A stretch of DNA of 64,000 nucleotides, from positions 7,461,331 through 7,525,330 of the forward strand of contig JAQFVV010006245.1 in NCBI GenBank assembly GCA_028023455.1. Direction: 5' to 3'. Position 1 is the first letter of the stretch. Each line of letters opens with the position of its first letter. This document shows, piece after piece, positions 11,793 through 24,410 of this stretch. The position numbers and the translations under genes are program-made. Below the pieces are notes generated by a model, which was given only the letters and a program-made list of their open reading frames with translations, was not told the DNA's origin and searched no databases. Source of the stretch: Epiperipatus broadwayi (lineage: Eukaryota; Onychophora; Udeonychophora; Euonychophora; Peripatidae).

Positions 11793-14472
11793 GAAGATTT
11801 CTCAAAGTGGGCAATATCAACCCCCTGGGGTCGATTTGAACTTTTTAGGGGTTGATAGTTTCAATAAAAAAATTTGGAGGTTGACAGACAGCAAAAATAG
11901 TCCCCCTTACTATTGCTATTTGTTTGTTACTTCAAAATATCTGTGATTCCAATAGGTGCCTAATTAAGAAATATAATAATTAAAAAAAAAAAAAAACTTT
12001 TTTGATAAAAGCACATTTTATACCAAACTTGCGAATGAAAAAGTAAAATGTCTCATTAAAAGACATATGTAAGAATGCGTGAAAATACATGTAGCACAAA
12101 CATGTCTGTATATTGTCTTATTGAACATATCAAAGCAAGTGCAGACATAAAAACTGTTGCATGTCCACACTTGCGGTGGGACGAGATGATATTCGATTTT
12201 AGCAGAATCTGTCAATCATGTTTTCAAAAAAAACCATAAATTTGTTTGTTTGATGTAACATGTTGTTATTTGTAATTTTAATTTTGAATATAATTATTTA
12301 TTGAGGAGCAGTACTATGAAAAAGAAAATCAAGAGAACACAGTTTATTTATTTGAGTTTGAAAAATATCTTCTGTTTCAAGTACATACTTTATTGTTTTG
12401 TTTTTTTATCTCAGGGGCTGTCCAAATTGTTTGTTAATACAAGTTTTTATTTTTTATGATAATAATATGACTGAACCAAAAAAAATGCAGATAGTACAGC
12501 TTGGACTATATGAAGCTAAGATTTGTTCTGTCATTATCAAACAAGCATTTACCAATGTGCCTCATATGTGAAAAAATCTTTAACAACATACACTATAAAA
12601 CCATCAAAATTAGCAGATCACTTGAACAAAATTCATTCTGATAAAAAAGAAAAAGATTTGTCATATTTTCAATCACTTAAAAATAAAATTCTGAAGAGAA
12701 ACTATGATAGATAACATGTTTGTTTCATTATCAAAGCAAAATGATGGTGGATTAAGGACTTCATGCAACAAATCCCTAATCTTCACAAAGTCTGGTGAGC
12801 ACACACATATAATAATATTTCACACATCATAGGAGAGAAAATAATTCTATTGACTTTCATTGTCGAGATATTGAACACAAACTTGTACAAGATGTTATAA
12901 AAAGGATTCCTTTGAGCAATAACACAGTTCAAAGACTTATTGATGAAATGAGTCACAGTGTGAAAAATGTTTGTGTAATCATTTGCAAAAAAAAGTTTTT
13001 CCCCTCCAATTAGATGAGGCAACATTACTCGATAATTAAGCTTTGTTGCTGACATATGTTCACTTTATTCAAAATCAGGAAGTGCATGAAGAGCTGCTTT
13101 CTGCTAGAACTTTAGAAACTGACACCAGGGGAGAATTGAGTTTTAATTTAATGGAGCTATTTTTTATGAAAAAAGTGATTCCATTGACAAATATAATTGT
13201 GACAGTTGGAGCACCAGCTATGGTTGGACATTATTACAGTTTCACAAGTTACCTGAAACAACACATACCTAAAGCACTTGCAGTTCACTGCATAATGCAT
13301 AGGCAACATATAGTAGCCAAGAACATTAGCAACAAATTGCATCATTCACTTCAGTTTGTTATAATAGCTATAAAATTTGAAGTAATGCTTTAAACACTAG
13401 ACTGTTCACTTAATTATGCAAGGAAAGTGACAAAAATTTCTATCAATTGGTTCTCATACCAAAGTCTGCTGGCTTTTTTAAGGTTTATGTTTGCAAGATG
13501 TTTTGTACTTTTTCAATTTTTTTTAGAGTTTTTGTAAGATGAGGATTCCAGTTTGAAAGAAAATCTACTTAAGAGTCAAACAGGTATTGCTTATTTAACT
13601 GACTTATTTGGCAAATTTAATGGTGTTAATTTGCAACTGCAAGGAGATAATTTGAATCTCATCAAATAAAATTCAATCATATCGGCTTTTGTTGCCAAAT
13701 TAATGTTTTTAAGTAAAATGTTGCAAGACTTGAGCTTTCCCAGTTCTCCAACTTATTCAAGATAGGCATAATCCAAAAAGAAAACATCTTGTTGTATGTC
13801 AACTACTTGGAGGTTATTCACATAGAATTCAAAACTAGGTTTGAAGATATTCTACCATTGGAAATATAGGCTGGATAATAAACCTGTATACTATTAGTGT
13901 AGAAGAAAATATAATTTTGCAAGATGAGCCAATAACCATCAGCATGAATGAGCATCTCAATGTACAATTCAAATAGTGTTATCAAAGGTTTTGGCTGCAA
14001 CAAAAAATTCCACTTCTGTACCCATTCTCTATGAACTGTTGTACAAAAGTATTTGCTGGATTTCCATCATCATGTTTGGTAGAGAGAAACTTCAGTATAG
14101 TTTTAAATCTGCTTCAGAACTGACATTAATTGCATAACATTGGACATGGAGATTTGAGAATGCAATTCACTAATTTAAAACCAGATATAAATAAATTTTT
14201 GACAGTTCATCATATGCACTCATCTCATTAAATTCAGTTTTCTAAAGTAATTTATTCTTATAATTCTTATTAAAATCTTTAGTTGTTGTAATATTGTTGA
14301 TATTTAATTCTGTCTGAATATGTTGATTTTCACTTCATTTTTATGCTTAATAAAGTTATTTCAGTATTTATTAACAATTGAATGTATTTGTAATACTTAA
14401 ATAAAGTTAAATTTTTCTAAAGACATTCAATACTTATATTAGATGATGGAAAAAAGTTTTAAATAACATTTT
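11793..14472 (+). mobile_element. Decayed hAT DNA transposon (ZBED5-type)
   Basis: The left end 'tctcaaagtgggcaatatca' followed by 'ccccctggggtcga' matches the familiar 5' end of ZBED5-type hAT elements. The right end near 14455-14472 ('gaaaaaagttttaaa') is a weaker match. Inside is the broken transposase at 12470-14230. The outer limits are approximate because inverted arms abut both ends and obscure any 8-bp target duplication. Confidence 0.65.
12470..14230 (+). pseudogene. hAT transposase pseudogene (ZBED5-like)
   Basis: The transposase would bind element ends through an N-terminal BED zinc finger and cut DNA with an RNase H-like DDE core. Seen here: a finger split by a frameshift, with CxxC 'CLIC' near 12557 in one frame and 'KLADHLNKIH' (about 12605-12640) in another. 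Then come 'LDEATLLD' near 13005, carrying an acidic residue in the place of the first catalytic Asp, and an open 116-codon stretch at 13043-13393. That stretch contains 'LLLTYVHFIQ', 'ARTLETDTRGE', 'VGAPAMVGHYYSF' and 'HCIMHRQHIVAKN'. The position before GAPAM, usually Asp, reads Val-Gly. Later shreds such as 'LQGDNLNLI' (about 13640-13665) continue the order. There are many stops, so no active protein is possible. Confidence 0.75.
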
Positions 14473-15018
14473 AAAAATCAAAAATATATATTTTTGATAA
14501 CTTGGAGATAACTAATAATTTCAATATTTTGTTGTTGTTTTTTTTTTTTTTGTAAAATTTTATTAACAAAAAAAAAATATTTTTTTTTACTTAGCTTTTG
14601 AATGATTTATGAAGTATCTTTAAATTCTATTGCAATAAATAAATAAAAGAAGAATCAAAGTTTTTGTTTAAAAGAATGAAGAGTTGCAGTAACATTTTAA
14701 AAATACTTTCCTGCAGTAGACTTTAGTTGTTTCAGAAATTAATATTTTGCATGGAAACATATTGAGAACAAATACAATAAATTAATTAATTCAACATCAA
14801 GAATTGATGTGTGTTAAACTAGGAATCATCAATTAAATATGTATATTTGTTTGAGTTTGATATATACACATACTATCTGTAAATAGTTATTCTCCACATA
14901 TATATTCAAGTGTCAGATTATTGGAAGTAAATTTTTGCTTACTTGTGTGTATGTCTTTTAATATTCATGATTATTGTTTAATTTTTAACTAATGTAAAGA
15001 AATAAAAACTATAACACT
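14470..15018 (-). repeat. Right long inverted arm of hAT-containing composite
   Basis: Reverse-complement partner of 11241-11790. It carries poly-T and poly-A length variation near 14535-14590. Its outer end is near 'gtaaagaaataaaaactata' at 14995-15015, beyond which similarity to the left flank fades. Confidence 0.8.
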
Positions 15019-15855
15019 ATATGTATTCAAGATAGGATTAAGAAAATTGTATTAATGAGATTAAAAAGCTTAATGATGTATTTAAAATAACAGAAAAATT
15101 GAGATAAAGGGATTGTTTTTTTATTTGTGTTTGGTAATACCATTCAAAAAATAATATAAAAATCGATGGTTTTTAAAACAGAATGTATTTTCATGAAAAA
15201 TGAACTGAAAATTGTGGGTAAAAGTCAGCAAAGAAAAATAGAAGTGAAAAGAAAAGAGAGCAATAATGTCAAAAAGACCATTACAGATTGTAAAAACCAC
15301 AATAAGATTAATAAAATTTAGAGATATAAAGCTTAGTTCACAAAGCATGGCTTATTCTCAACAAGTGAGTTATCTCCAATATAAATTCTAAATCCTATTT
15401 ATGTGTATCCAGGATTTATCCAAGCATATAAAGAGCTTATCTCTTCAATGAGGGAATTCTGTCATTCTCTGATGAATGTGGAGTTGCAATAAATAATTTC
15501 ATTCTAATGTGATAGAATGGATGAAGTCAAAGATTGGCAAAACTATAAACCTTAAAATATGGAATTGATAGAAATTCCAGAGCTTGATTTTCAAACAAAT
15601 AAATGTTTGGTGAATATTATAAAGTAAAAAAAAAAAGAAAGAAAGAAATTTACAAAAGCTTGATCAATAAAAGATTGCTCAGAGAGCATACATTTAAAGA
15701 TATATATATAATATAAAAGTGATCATAAATAATATTTTATAATAATTCATTTTATAATATATACTTGATAATTTGGATATACTAATATTTTTGATAATTC
15801 AGTACTAATTTTTGTTTTGAAATACTTTATTGTAAAAAAAATAAATTTATTAAAT
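15019..15855. other. AT-rich stretch, nothing firmly recognised
   Basis: AT-rich DNA with a 75-codon minus-strand ORF (15121-15348) that shows no domain, and a short A-rich run near 15628-15650. No element boundary is seen. Confidence 0.5.
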
Positions 15856-16640
15856 ATTTTTCTTTATTTACATTTTGAATGATTCGTGAAGTGACTTTAA
15901 ATTATATTTTAATGAATAAATTAATTAAGATTTAAGAATAGTTTATGTATATCTCCAATTTAAACTTATTTCTAATGTAAAAAGAGAAAATCTCGTAAAG
16001 GATTCGGTCGTTTTAGAAATTAAATTGTGCATGTAAATATGTATTCAGAATAAATATTGACTTTTACACTCATAAGATCAATTAAGAATTGTGGTACATA
16101 AATCCAGGAAAATATAGATTAATTATAAAATTAATTTGCATATATTCGGTATGGATTTGATATATGCCGATTATGTTATATATGTTCTAATCATGAATAT
16201 CATGCATATATATATAAAATATACAAACCATTATACAATTACAAATATCCAGTAACGCCCTCTGTTTAAAGTTCTATATCTCAATAATAGCAAACCGTAA
16301 AATGATACCTATTATTATTGCTATTATTGAGATATAGAACTTTAAACAGAGGGCGTTACTGGATATTTGTAATTGTATAATGGTTTGTATATTTTCTATA
16401 ATTATTTCAGTTAGTGTTAACAGTAACTTACTTTTCATATATATATATCAAATTGTCAGATTTAATTCTTGATTATTTATATGTATATTTCCTAATATTT
16501 ATGATTGTTATTCAATTATTTGTTACCTTAATCCTTAATAGTTTCTATATACTTATTATCCTCTTATTAGCCAGAAGGGCGAGTATCATATATAAAAGAA
16601 ACAAAAATTATGTGATGATGAAGTACTGTAATTTAAAATA
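15856..16640 (-). repeat. Third copy of the long arm, interrupted by a hairpin MITE
   Basis: 15860-16200 matches 14577-14880 ('tttgaatgattcgtgaag' against 'tttgaatgatttatgaag'). 16400-16600 resumes with a match to 14885-15000 ('tttatgattgttattcaatt' against 'ttcatgattattgtttaatt'). The break between these pieces is occupied by the perfect inverted repeat at 16216-16395. A 75-codon ORF at 16414-16641 lies in this repeat and is not considered a gene. Confidence 0.6.
16216..16395. mobile_element. Perfect 78-bp inverted repeat (hairpin MITE)
   Basis: 16216-16293 and 16318-16395 are exact reverse complements over 78 bp, separated by a 24-bp spacer. The arms contain 'cagtaacgccctctgtttaa' and 'gttctatatctcaataatag', far less AT-rich than the surroundings. 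Complete arm identity beside decayed neighbours implies recent arrival or gene-conversion maintenance. The outer bases end in TA-rich sequence, so a TA target duplication cannot be proved. It is too short to code for protein. Confidence 0.85.
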
Positions 16641-16649
16641 ATGATTGCA

Positions 16650-18336
16650 TTATAATATTAAGATAACTTCGAAATAATGAAATGTATAATAAAATGTTAA
16701 AGCATTATCTACATAATCAGATTTCCTGTTTAACTCAGTTTGAATTCAGAGTTTTGATAAATATAAAATGAGAATTTAAAGAATAGGATTTATATAGCCA
16801 TCAGTCTATTGAAGACAAGCTGATGATTGTTTTGTACTTTTATCTGATTTCTGCTAGAATATACATAGGTTCTGGTGGTTATAAGGTATATATAATTATA
16901 TTTCAGTATTATGATTGATGCATTGTCTTTTAATAAAATTATAGATAATTAAAGCATGATACTTATCTTTATAAATCATAAAACTACCAGCAACATAAGC
17001 ATTAAACAGTTGCAAGAAAAATAAAATCATCCATTTTATTTTTGCAGTCACATGGAGATAAAAACAATCTTTTTATTCTTTTCATTTACAATACAAGACT
17101 GTTAGTAAAAACATCCACAGAAAAGATAGTTGTTTTAAAAAAAAAGTCAACTTTATCACTGCTTAGCATGCATTGAATATCACATATATCATACTCATGG
17201 CTTATAGTAATAAAGGTGAATATTTTTAAAAAACTGGATGATTTTAATGTTATTACATTAGTTCAGAAAAGAAAGAAATTATTTATAGTTGGAATACAAA
17301 AATCTTATAATACTAGATTGTCACTATATGTACAAATGCTTTAAAGACAATACTTCATAAAATTTAGCATTGAATGCATTATTCTTAGTGTTAATATTAA
17401 ACAGCTACAATTTTGAAGAGGTTTATAAGTGGATGTTCCTCACTCAGTTGCATTGATTTTAGAATTTTTTTCACATGGAAAAATATTTTTTTTTTTTAAC
17501 TGTTAATTCCTTTTGATAATAGAATACTTTTTTCTGTTTTTTAGTATAATTTGAGTAATTATTGTTTATGATATCTTTGTTTAGTGCATTTGATTAACAT
17601 AGAAAAAACATTTATGGATTAAACTTAGAAAAGAAGAAATAAATAAATGAATGTGTAATGGTAATTATGTTGTTTATTGTTTGAATTGGAATACGTGTTT
17701 CTGTTATAATAAATATTTTTAACAAATCATAACAATATTGGAACAGTATAATTTATTGTTGGAGTTTGGTCAGCAGTAGTTAAGACTTTATTAAAAATAT
17801 TAGTCATGAGAAATTTATTGGGAGATGATTAATTATTTAATGTTATTGTAACAGCTCATGGTTTTGTAAGTGAATAATTGAAGGATGTCTTTAGTGTTAT
17901 ACATTATTTTATTTTTGATATTTGTATTAAAGTTGTAGCAGTTTTTTTTTTCCAGAAATTAAATCAGTCATTTATTGCAGGCACATTATTACTAAAATCA
18001 AATAAATATGCTATTGACATTTGAAAGATATCATGGTATAATTGGAAAATCTTGTAGATTTCAAGCAAGTTTAGAATTGTTTTACAAATATGCAACCCAT
18101 TGACAAATCAACTATGCAAATCTTATTTGATCAATAAATTGTAATCCTTCTTAGCTAGAGTAAAACAAAATTAACCACTTGGCATTGAATGATTATTGAT
18201 TGGTATTGTATCTTTTTAACATTGGCCTAAAGTAATTTTGTTCATGATAATTTTACTAAATATGATGTGATTAGATATTCAGATCAGTTGATATCAAAGT
18301 AAAGTCACAACATATATTTTATTCACTTGTTTAATT
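16650..18336. other. AT-rich intergenic DNA, nothing recognised
   Basis: Long AT-rich stretch with scattered T runs (17485-17500, 17941-17951). No ORF or repeat structure of note was found. Confidence 0.55.
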
Positions 18337-18804
18337 CAGGAGTCAAAAACTACGGCTCATGAGCTACATGTGGCTTTTTGAATCCAATCTTGTGGCCCTT
18401 TTTATCACAATAAACATAAACACATTTTTTTACTTTCTCCTGTAATTTGTAAATAAATATTTTGATGACTGTAGGAGAGGAAAAATGCACATTATAATGT
18501 TGTTTTTTTTTAATTCAATCTTATTATAGAATAATAATTACTGTATATGGTGAACATTTAAATATTCGGAACCTGTGGATAAACCAAATTGTTAAAGCAA
18601 TTTTTTGTTTTTGTATGTTTACTATTAAGAAAATTTTTATTTTCATTAAGATGTATACAGATTCTATTATGTTCTATTACTAAAGTAAATGTTCAAATAT
18701 ATGCACAGTTATTTAGAAATTCGTTTGCTCTTTTATACGTGTGGGGGGGGGGGGAGGTATTTAAGCACAATGTTTCTTCATGTTAAAAAGTTTGATGAAT
18801 CCTG
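18337..18804. mobile_element. Short hAT-like non-autonomous element
   Basis: It begins 'caggagtcaaaaactacggc' followed by 'tcatgagctacatgtggct', wording typical of hAT terminal regions. It ends with the reverse complement of 'caggattcatcaaact', giving a short imperfect terminal inverted repeat of about 15 bp. Length is 468 bp. A poly-G run lies at 18744-18755. No matching 8-bp flanks were found, so the assignment rests on the ends. The 65-codon ORF at 18589-18786 is not convincing. Confidence 0.45.
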
Positions 18805-19264
18805 ATCTAGACTATGATTTTTTTAATGTTTTTTGAACATGTCATTTTGTTTTTCATTAGCGATTTTTAGTATATAAAACTTCATACAATATTTGATTTA
18901 TTATCTTGACGGGCATTATTAAGAATTTTGGATTTTTATTTGTTAAACTTAAAAAGATTATTTTTTGTCAAAATTTTTTAAAAGAAATTTTAACAGCTCA
19001 TCTACATTAATATTATATATAGCTTTTTCCATCTAGCCAAATTTGATAATTTTATGTATTTATTGCAGCTTGTTATTAAACATTATTTACATATTTTTAT
19101 ATTCTTTAGTAGCGACATTTTATTATTTTGATTATTTTGCTAATACTTTTTTGGTGAATCTTCCTTAGATATCTTTACTGGGGACTATATGTAAAGCATG
19201 AGTAATTAATAGACCCTAGATGATAATGAAAGACAGATTAATCCGTATTCCATTATTATCGAGT

Positions 19265-19455
19265 TAAAACAGAGGCAAAACAGTACTCCCACTCAGTGTA
19301 AGCCAGGGTAATCAATTGATGCAAGAAAGTTTGTGCATAAAATTCATATCTAATGCCTGCTCATCCAACATCTCCAGACTAGTGTCTACCATGTGGCTTT
19401 CATAAATGAGAAGTCTTGGATCTGAGAGCACTTGACCTAGATCTTAGGAACTAAT
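19265..19455. mobile_element. FB1 single-arm fragment
   Basis: Contains the FB1 left end 'gttaaaacagaggcaaaaca' and one arm ('actcccactcagtgtaagcc', 'gtttgtgcataaaattcata', 'tctgagagcacttgacctag') without an inverted partner. It is diverged from the other copies. Confidence 0.65.
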
Positions 19456-20546
19456 ATCTTACAGGAAACATAAATTATTATTTATTGGGCATGTAGATAT
19501 GGAAAGAGCTTAAAATAGAGTAGAGAAAAATAGAATGTGAATAATATTGAAAATATGGGAATACAGTTTGGTTTTAAAAATGATTAATGATCATTTTCAA
19601 GGATAATTTTTATAAGTACCTTTGGAGGGATATATAATTAGAACAAGTGAATAGTGTTAACTTGTTTAATGTTAAAGCTGGCATACTGAATTTTTAAAAA
19701 ACTGGCTTGAGACACAATTTTCACAATAATTTCAGTTTTAATAATGTTAGAGCAAAAAGCTTTACATTGATAGAAACTACAAAAACTAAGGAAAACAAAT
19801 AAAAAAAAAAAACAAAATAAAAAAAAACAAACAATGAGAGTAAAATAAATAATGATAACTATTTAAAAAATAAGGAAAAAAAATTTCAATATTAAACATA
19901 TTTATTAATTTATTGTTTGTTCATAATTTCTAATTTATCATTAACTAAGTTTAAATTACATCTTCATTGATAATTTCTTTGTATTCCTCACAAAATTATT
20001 TTTCAAACCATATATAATACTTCTTAGCTGACATAATCCATCACATATGAATTCTTCATTTTTATCTTGTACTCCAAAAGTTACCAAATCTCAAAGACAT
20101 CTATAAGAAAAAGATTCATCCTAATAAAAGATACAAAACAAATCATTTCCAGGAGATGGATATGCATTGTCATCTTAGCAATTAGATTCTTGTCTATCTA
20201 AAACTAGAAATTGTAGGTTACTGTCTGTATCACTGATAAAATGAGTTTCATCTCTTCATTTTATATTTTTTGTGTACATCAGTGATGTGGCAAAACTACT
20301 GACTCCACAGCATGAATACCAAGGCATGGGCAAGAATCAGAATTTTATTATTTGTCTGCATACAATTTCATGTGGTATATACATAACTATTGTGCTTATC
20401 TCGACACACATATCATTTGAAATCTCTCTTTGTTCACATGGTAACATTCCCAGTAAATTTTGTGATTGCTTTGTCAACTGCAAAATTTCTGTATATTTGA
20501 TAATTAGTTCAAAAATTTACATGTACTGCTCTATAATACCTTAAAT
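19456..20546. other. AT-rich intergenic DNA, nothing recognised
   Basis: Includes an A-rich tract at 19800-19830 and a 90-codon plus-strand ORF (20272-20544) without recognisable domain or repeat match. No gene call is supported. Confidence 0.5.
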
Positions 20547-20550
20547 ATAT

Positions 20551-22376
20551 TGTGCCAAGGCCAAATTGGCACATGTATATAAAATAATTTTGTTCTAAAA
20601 AAAAAAAATATTAAAATAATCTTTCGTAAAAGAAAAACGTATTTAAATGTTGAAGTGTGTATTACAGTTTGTTTTTGAAAAGATAAGAGTCAAATAGTTT
20701 TCTATCATTAGTTTTGAAATAAAAGTTAAAATTGATTCATTAAAAGAGGGGAGGAGAGTATTGGTTAGAAAAGTTAAACTAAAGGTTTTATAAAAAGGAA
20801 GTAAAGAGTTTATTATTATTAGTTGAAATACAATTTAAAAGCTTTAAAAAAATATATAAATCTCTTCATTTAAATTAAAGAAGAAAAATAATCTTAAAAC
20901 TATTTTTGATTTTAGAATAGTAAAATATATATGTGCGTGTGAATGTAAATAAATGTAAGCTGTTAATAAGAGATATAATAAATGCATGTTAAAATTGTAT
21001 TGAAAAACACATGAAAATAAATATTGAAATGAAAATTAAAAAAGAAATTATATTTGGAAAACACAACGATGGCTATTAAGTTAAGTAAAGATTTAAAAAA
21101 ACCACACCAGTGGTGGGCTACATTAAAGATATAAAAACACTACGTTTATGAAAGCTACTACTAATTAAACAATCATCAAAAACACGTTGTCATAGAATTA
21201 ATTACCAATGGAATTCGACAACAGATATTTGCCTGAGGATATTACATGGACAACATGTCACAGGTATAAATAGACTCTTTTTTTATCGGACAATTAATTG
21301 AGGGAGTTTTTTCAGTCTAGTTTCCAGTGTCTTGTTCAGTTCAGATAACAGTGCAGTTTCTATTATGTATCCAAAAACAAAAATGCATTATTGAGCAGCT
21401 TTTGGAAATATACGCTCGTGCTTCAGACTTTTAGTCCAACAAGATCATCAAAAGCTGCCTGTGAAATAATGTCTGCATAACAACTCAGAAATCCTCCATC
21501 AAATGTTCAACTGTCTTCAAGAATAAAACCAATGGATTCGCAAGAAATCTCTTCAAGAAATGTCCCAATCTAACCGGTAAGATATAATCCATCAGAAGTA
21601 TCAGATACAGCCAACAACAAGCAATATCCACGCTCCAAAAATCCTAGGTAAACATTTATTTATTATCATTTATACGTAGTAGGCACCGCTATAATTTGTC
21701 AATCCTACCAAGTAAAGTAATTTGAATTCTTACGCATGCTTAAAATGAACTATTGATGTGCGTGTGTGGGAATGTGAGATAATTTAACGATGTCACATAT
21801 TATTTATGCTTTTTACCAGATATATGTTATAATGTGTTAATTTAAAATATGCATGTATTAAATTAGATTAGCAAGATGTTTAAATTTGGTCAATTAATGT
21901 TGGGTAATAAATTATCTTTAAACTTAATTAATTTTAATTAAAATAAAATGTCTTTAAATTTAAACTTTATTTGTCGGTCAATTCTTTTTACCAACCTTTT
22001 TTATTAATTCTTTCCACCAATAATTTTGTATAATTTTGTTATTGAATTAAAATTAGACTGAGCTAGTTTTAGGAAATGTTTCAAGTGCTGGATTATGAGC
22101 CTACTGCCTGAATACATTAGTCCTTGGACTAGCTGGTGCCCCTGGGTTTACTCTGAAACAAATAAAGTATTTGGATAGTAGGGGTTTGAATCTAGCAGCC
22201 GAGGTGGGTCATTGTTGATAGTTAAAGCTATCAATAAGATCTCCTATTTTGCTCGAATGTGCCGGCTCATTCACGTAACATTTATAAGATTATAAATGTA
22301 TTATAAAGGAGTTTGAAACCAGTCAAAACATATGTATATGTATAAGTAAGTGGTTTCAGCGGTTCGATCCAGTACA
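20551..22376 (+). repeat. Element A left LTR
   Basis: 1826 bp, starting 'tgtgccaaggccaaattggc' and ending 'ggttcgatccagtaca'. It contains a TATA box and a partially A-rich U3. Compared with the right LTR there are scattered substitutions, many of them CG against TG or CA (for example 20656/26456 and 20676/26476), and a few small indels. Confidence 0.9.
21265..21273 (+). promoter_or_regulatory. TATA box of element A left LTR
   Basis: 'tataaatag' sits in a less AT-rich context in the middle of the LTR and is conserved in the right LTR at 27067-27075. This is the expected position for the U3 promoter that would drive the element transcript. Confidence 0.6.
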
Positions 22377-22380
22377 TAAA

Positions 22381-22398
22381 TGGCTTTCCCAATTATTG
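22381..22398 (+). other. Candidate primer-binding site of element A
   Basis: 'tggctttcccaattattg' begins with TGG four bases after the LTR end, as expected for pairing to the 3' CCA end of a tRNA primer. The tRNA species cannot be named from sequence alone. Confidence 0.45.
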
Positions 22399-22797
22399 AG
22401 GCTGGACCTAAGGAACAATAGTAATCAAATACTGTGTTTCTTGTTTGACAAATTTTTTATAGAAAAGCGAAATTATGTACATAAAGTGGTATTAATTTAA
22501 AAATAAAAAAAAAGAATTGACCGAAACCTTTTTTTTCCCCTTTAAATGAAGAGAGATTTATGCTATTTACGTTAGTTGAAATAAATCGTTATGTTAAATC
22601 AGAGACGGTTGGGTGTTTGGGCGGAGTTAAAGCATTAAGATCGGGTAGAGAAAAATGGACAAAGGAGGGGTGGAGTTAGCGTGTATTTCCAGTTTAGAAA
22701 GAAATAAATAAAATAGAAATTAGTAAACTTATGAGCGTGAATAAAATATAATATTAAAGAAAAATAATATAAAAATGTAAAGTTTAAAATTATAAAT

Positions 22798-24195
22798 ATG
22801 ACAAGAAATAAACCTAAAATGGAGACTCAAGGTAAAAAAACAGACAATGTTCCAGTGAGGAACAAAATAAAAACAAAACTAGTGAAATAGAAAAGGTCTC
22901 CAGTGAAGAAAAAATAGAAACTCAAGCAAAAGGAGTAGAGAATGCTTCTAGTGAGGAACAAAAAGATAAAAACAAAAAAGAGGTTGAACAAAAAAAAGAG
23001 AATAGAGAAGTCATAGCTTTATTAACCTGCATGTTTGAAAAACAAAAAGAAACAGCTGAAGAATATAAAAAAATAGCTGAAGAGCTTAAAAACCAAAAAA
23101 AACGAAATGAAGAGTAAATTGGAAGGGCAAGCTGAAATGCTTGAAAAGTTAAAGAACCAGATCGAAATGGGCCAGAATAAAATAAAAGAAGAAATTAGGG
23201 AAGAAATAGAAGAGATTAAAACACAAGTAGAAAATCAAATAGAGACCGCTTACAAAGTAATTGAAAAAAATAAGATAGAAGATAGAAAAGTAATTGAAGA
23301 AATAAAAGTTGGAATGACGGATTTAGCTTGGAAAGTAAATCAAATGAATAGTAAAAATAGTTTGCAAATGGAAATAAAACAGTATGACCATTTGAGTGCA
23401 AACATGCACATTATAAACAATCCGGCAATCATGAACCAGTTTTTGAAAATACGGATATTTTCTGGTCATCAAGGTGAAGCTCCTATGGAGCATTTAAATA
23501 GTTTGGAGTGCTATTTCACTCTGAATCAATTAAGTGAGGAGGCTATGATCGCAATAGCGTGTAACCATTTACAAGGGGGGTCTCAATCTTGGTGGGACTC
23601 TTTATATAAAAAACCCAACACTTTTGCCGAGTATAAAATTGCTGTTTTAGCTAGTTATTGGAATGAAGATTATTAGGAAAATCTTTATCACCAGATCTCG
23701 CAAGATAAATGGCGACCTGGTGAACCAACTGTTTCTTTTTTTAGAAGGCAAGTGGCGAAATTACACTCTTTAACAGCAGACCCGCTATCTGAACAACAAA
23801 TTGTCAGGATAGTCCACCATAGTTTTCCTCATAATGTTGAGAAAATGCTCATGGGAACTGAAAGGAAAACAGTGGAACAAATGGTGAAATTGTTGAGCAC
23901 TTTCAACAGAGCTAGACCAACTTTTGATATGAGAGATAGGAGATTCAAACCCCAACTTAGAGAGCCAGCTGTAAATGCCATAAGATATAGACATAGGTCG
24001 AATTTGGGGAGTCCCTGGAGAAGATGTTATTCTAATAGTCCAGAGAGAACAAAAATCTTTCGAAGAACCGACAGCGATCCTGACATCTCTCGTACTAGAT
24101 TTAAGGAAAGGCCCAGGGATGATTCTCAATTCCCCAGCACAAGTGGCTATATGCAGAAAAAAATATATAATAAAGAACTGCCAGACAAAAATTAA
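22798..24195 (+). pseudogene. gag: gag pseudogene of element A
   Basis: The protein would be a retrotransposon capsid precursor. From an ATG at 22798 the first frame closes at about 22890. A different frame then runs open to about 23115 through a Glu/Lys-rich, coiled-coil-like segment, and a return to the first frame near an A-run gives the open stretches 23107-23676 and 23752-24195. These last two are in one frame, separated by a TAG at 23674-23676 where the related protein of element B has Gln. Capsid-like landmarks are 'MNQFLKIRIFSG', 'APMEHLNSLECYF', 'SWWDSLY' and 'SFFRRQVAKLHSL', in the same order as in B. The C-terminus is Arg-rich and has no CCHC knuckle. Two frameshifts and a nonsense codon make it non-functional. 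Confidence 0.8.
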
Positions 24196-24410
24196 AAATA
24201 TGTAATCTGACATATTCGCCGGCTTGACCTAGTATATAATGACCATGGACTCGGAATAATAGAAAATGTTTAACAAAGGTTAATGAAATAAATGTAAAAA
24301 TGAGTATCAAGTTAATTTGAATAATTAAAAATGATTAAAGTTAGTCTTAGTAAAATAAAATAACAATCTTAGAGGTTTTTAAAATGTCAAAGCAACGATA
24401 AAACAATTTA

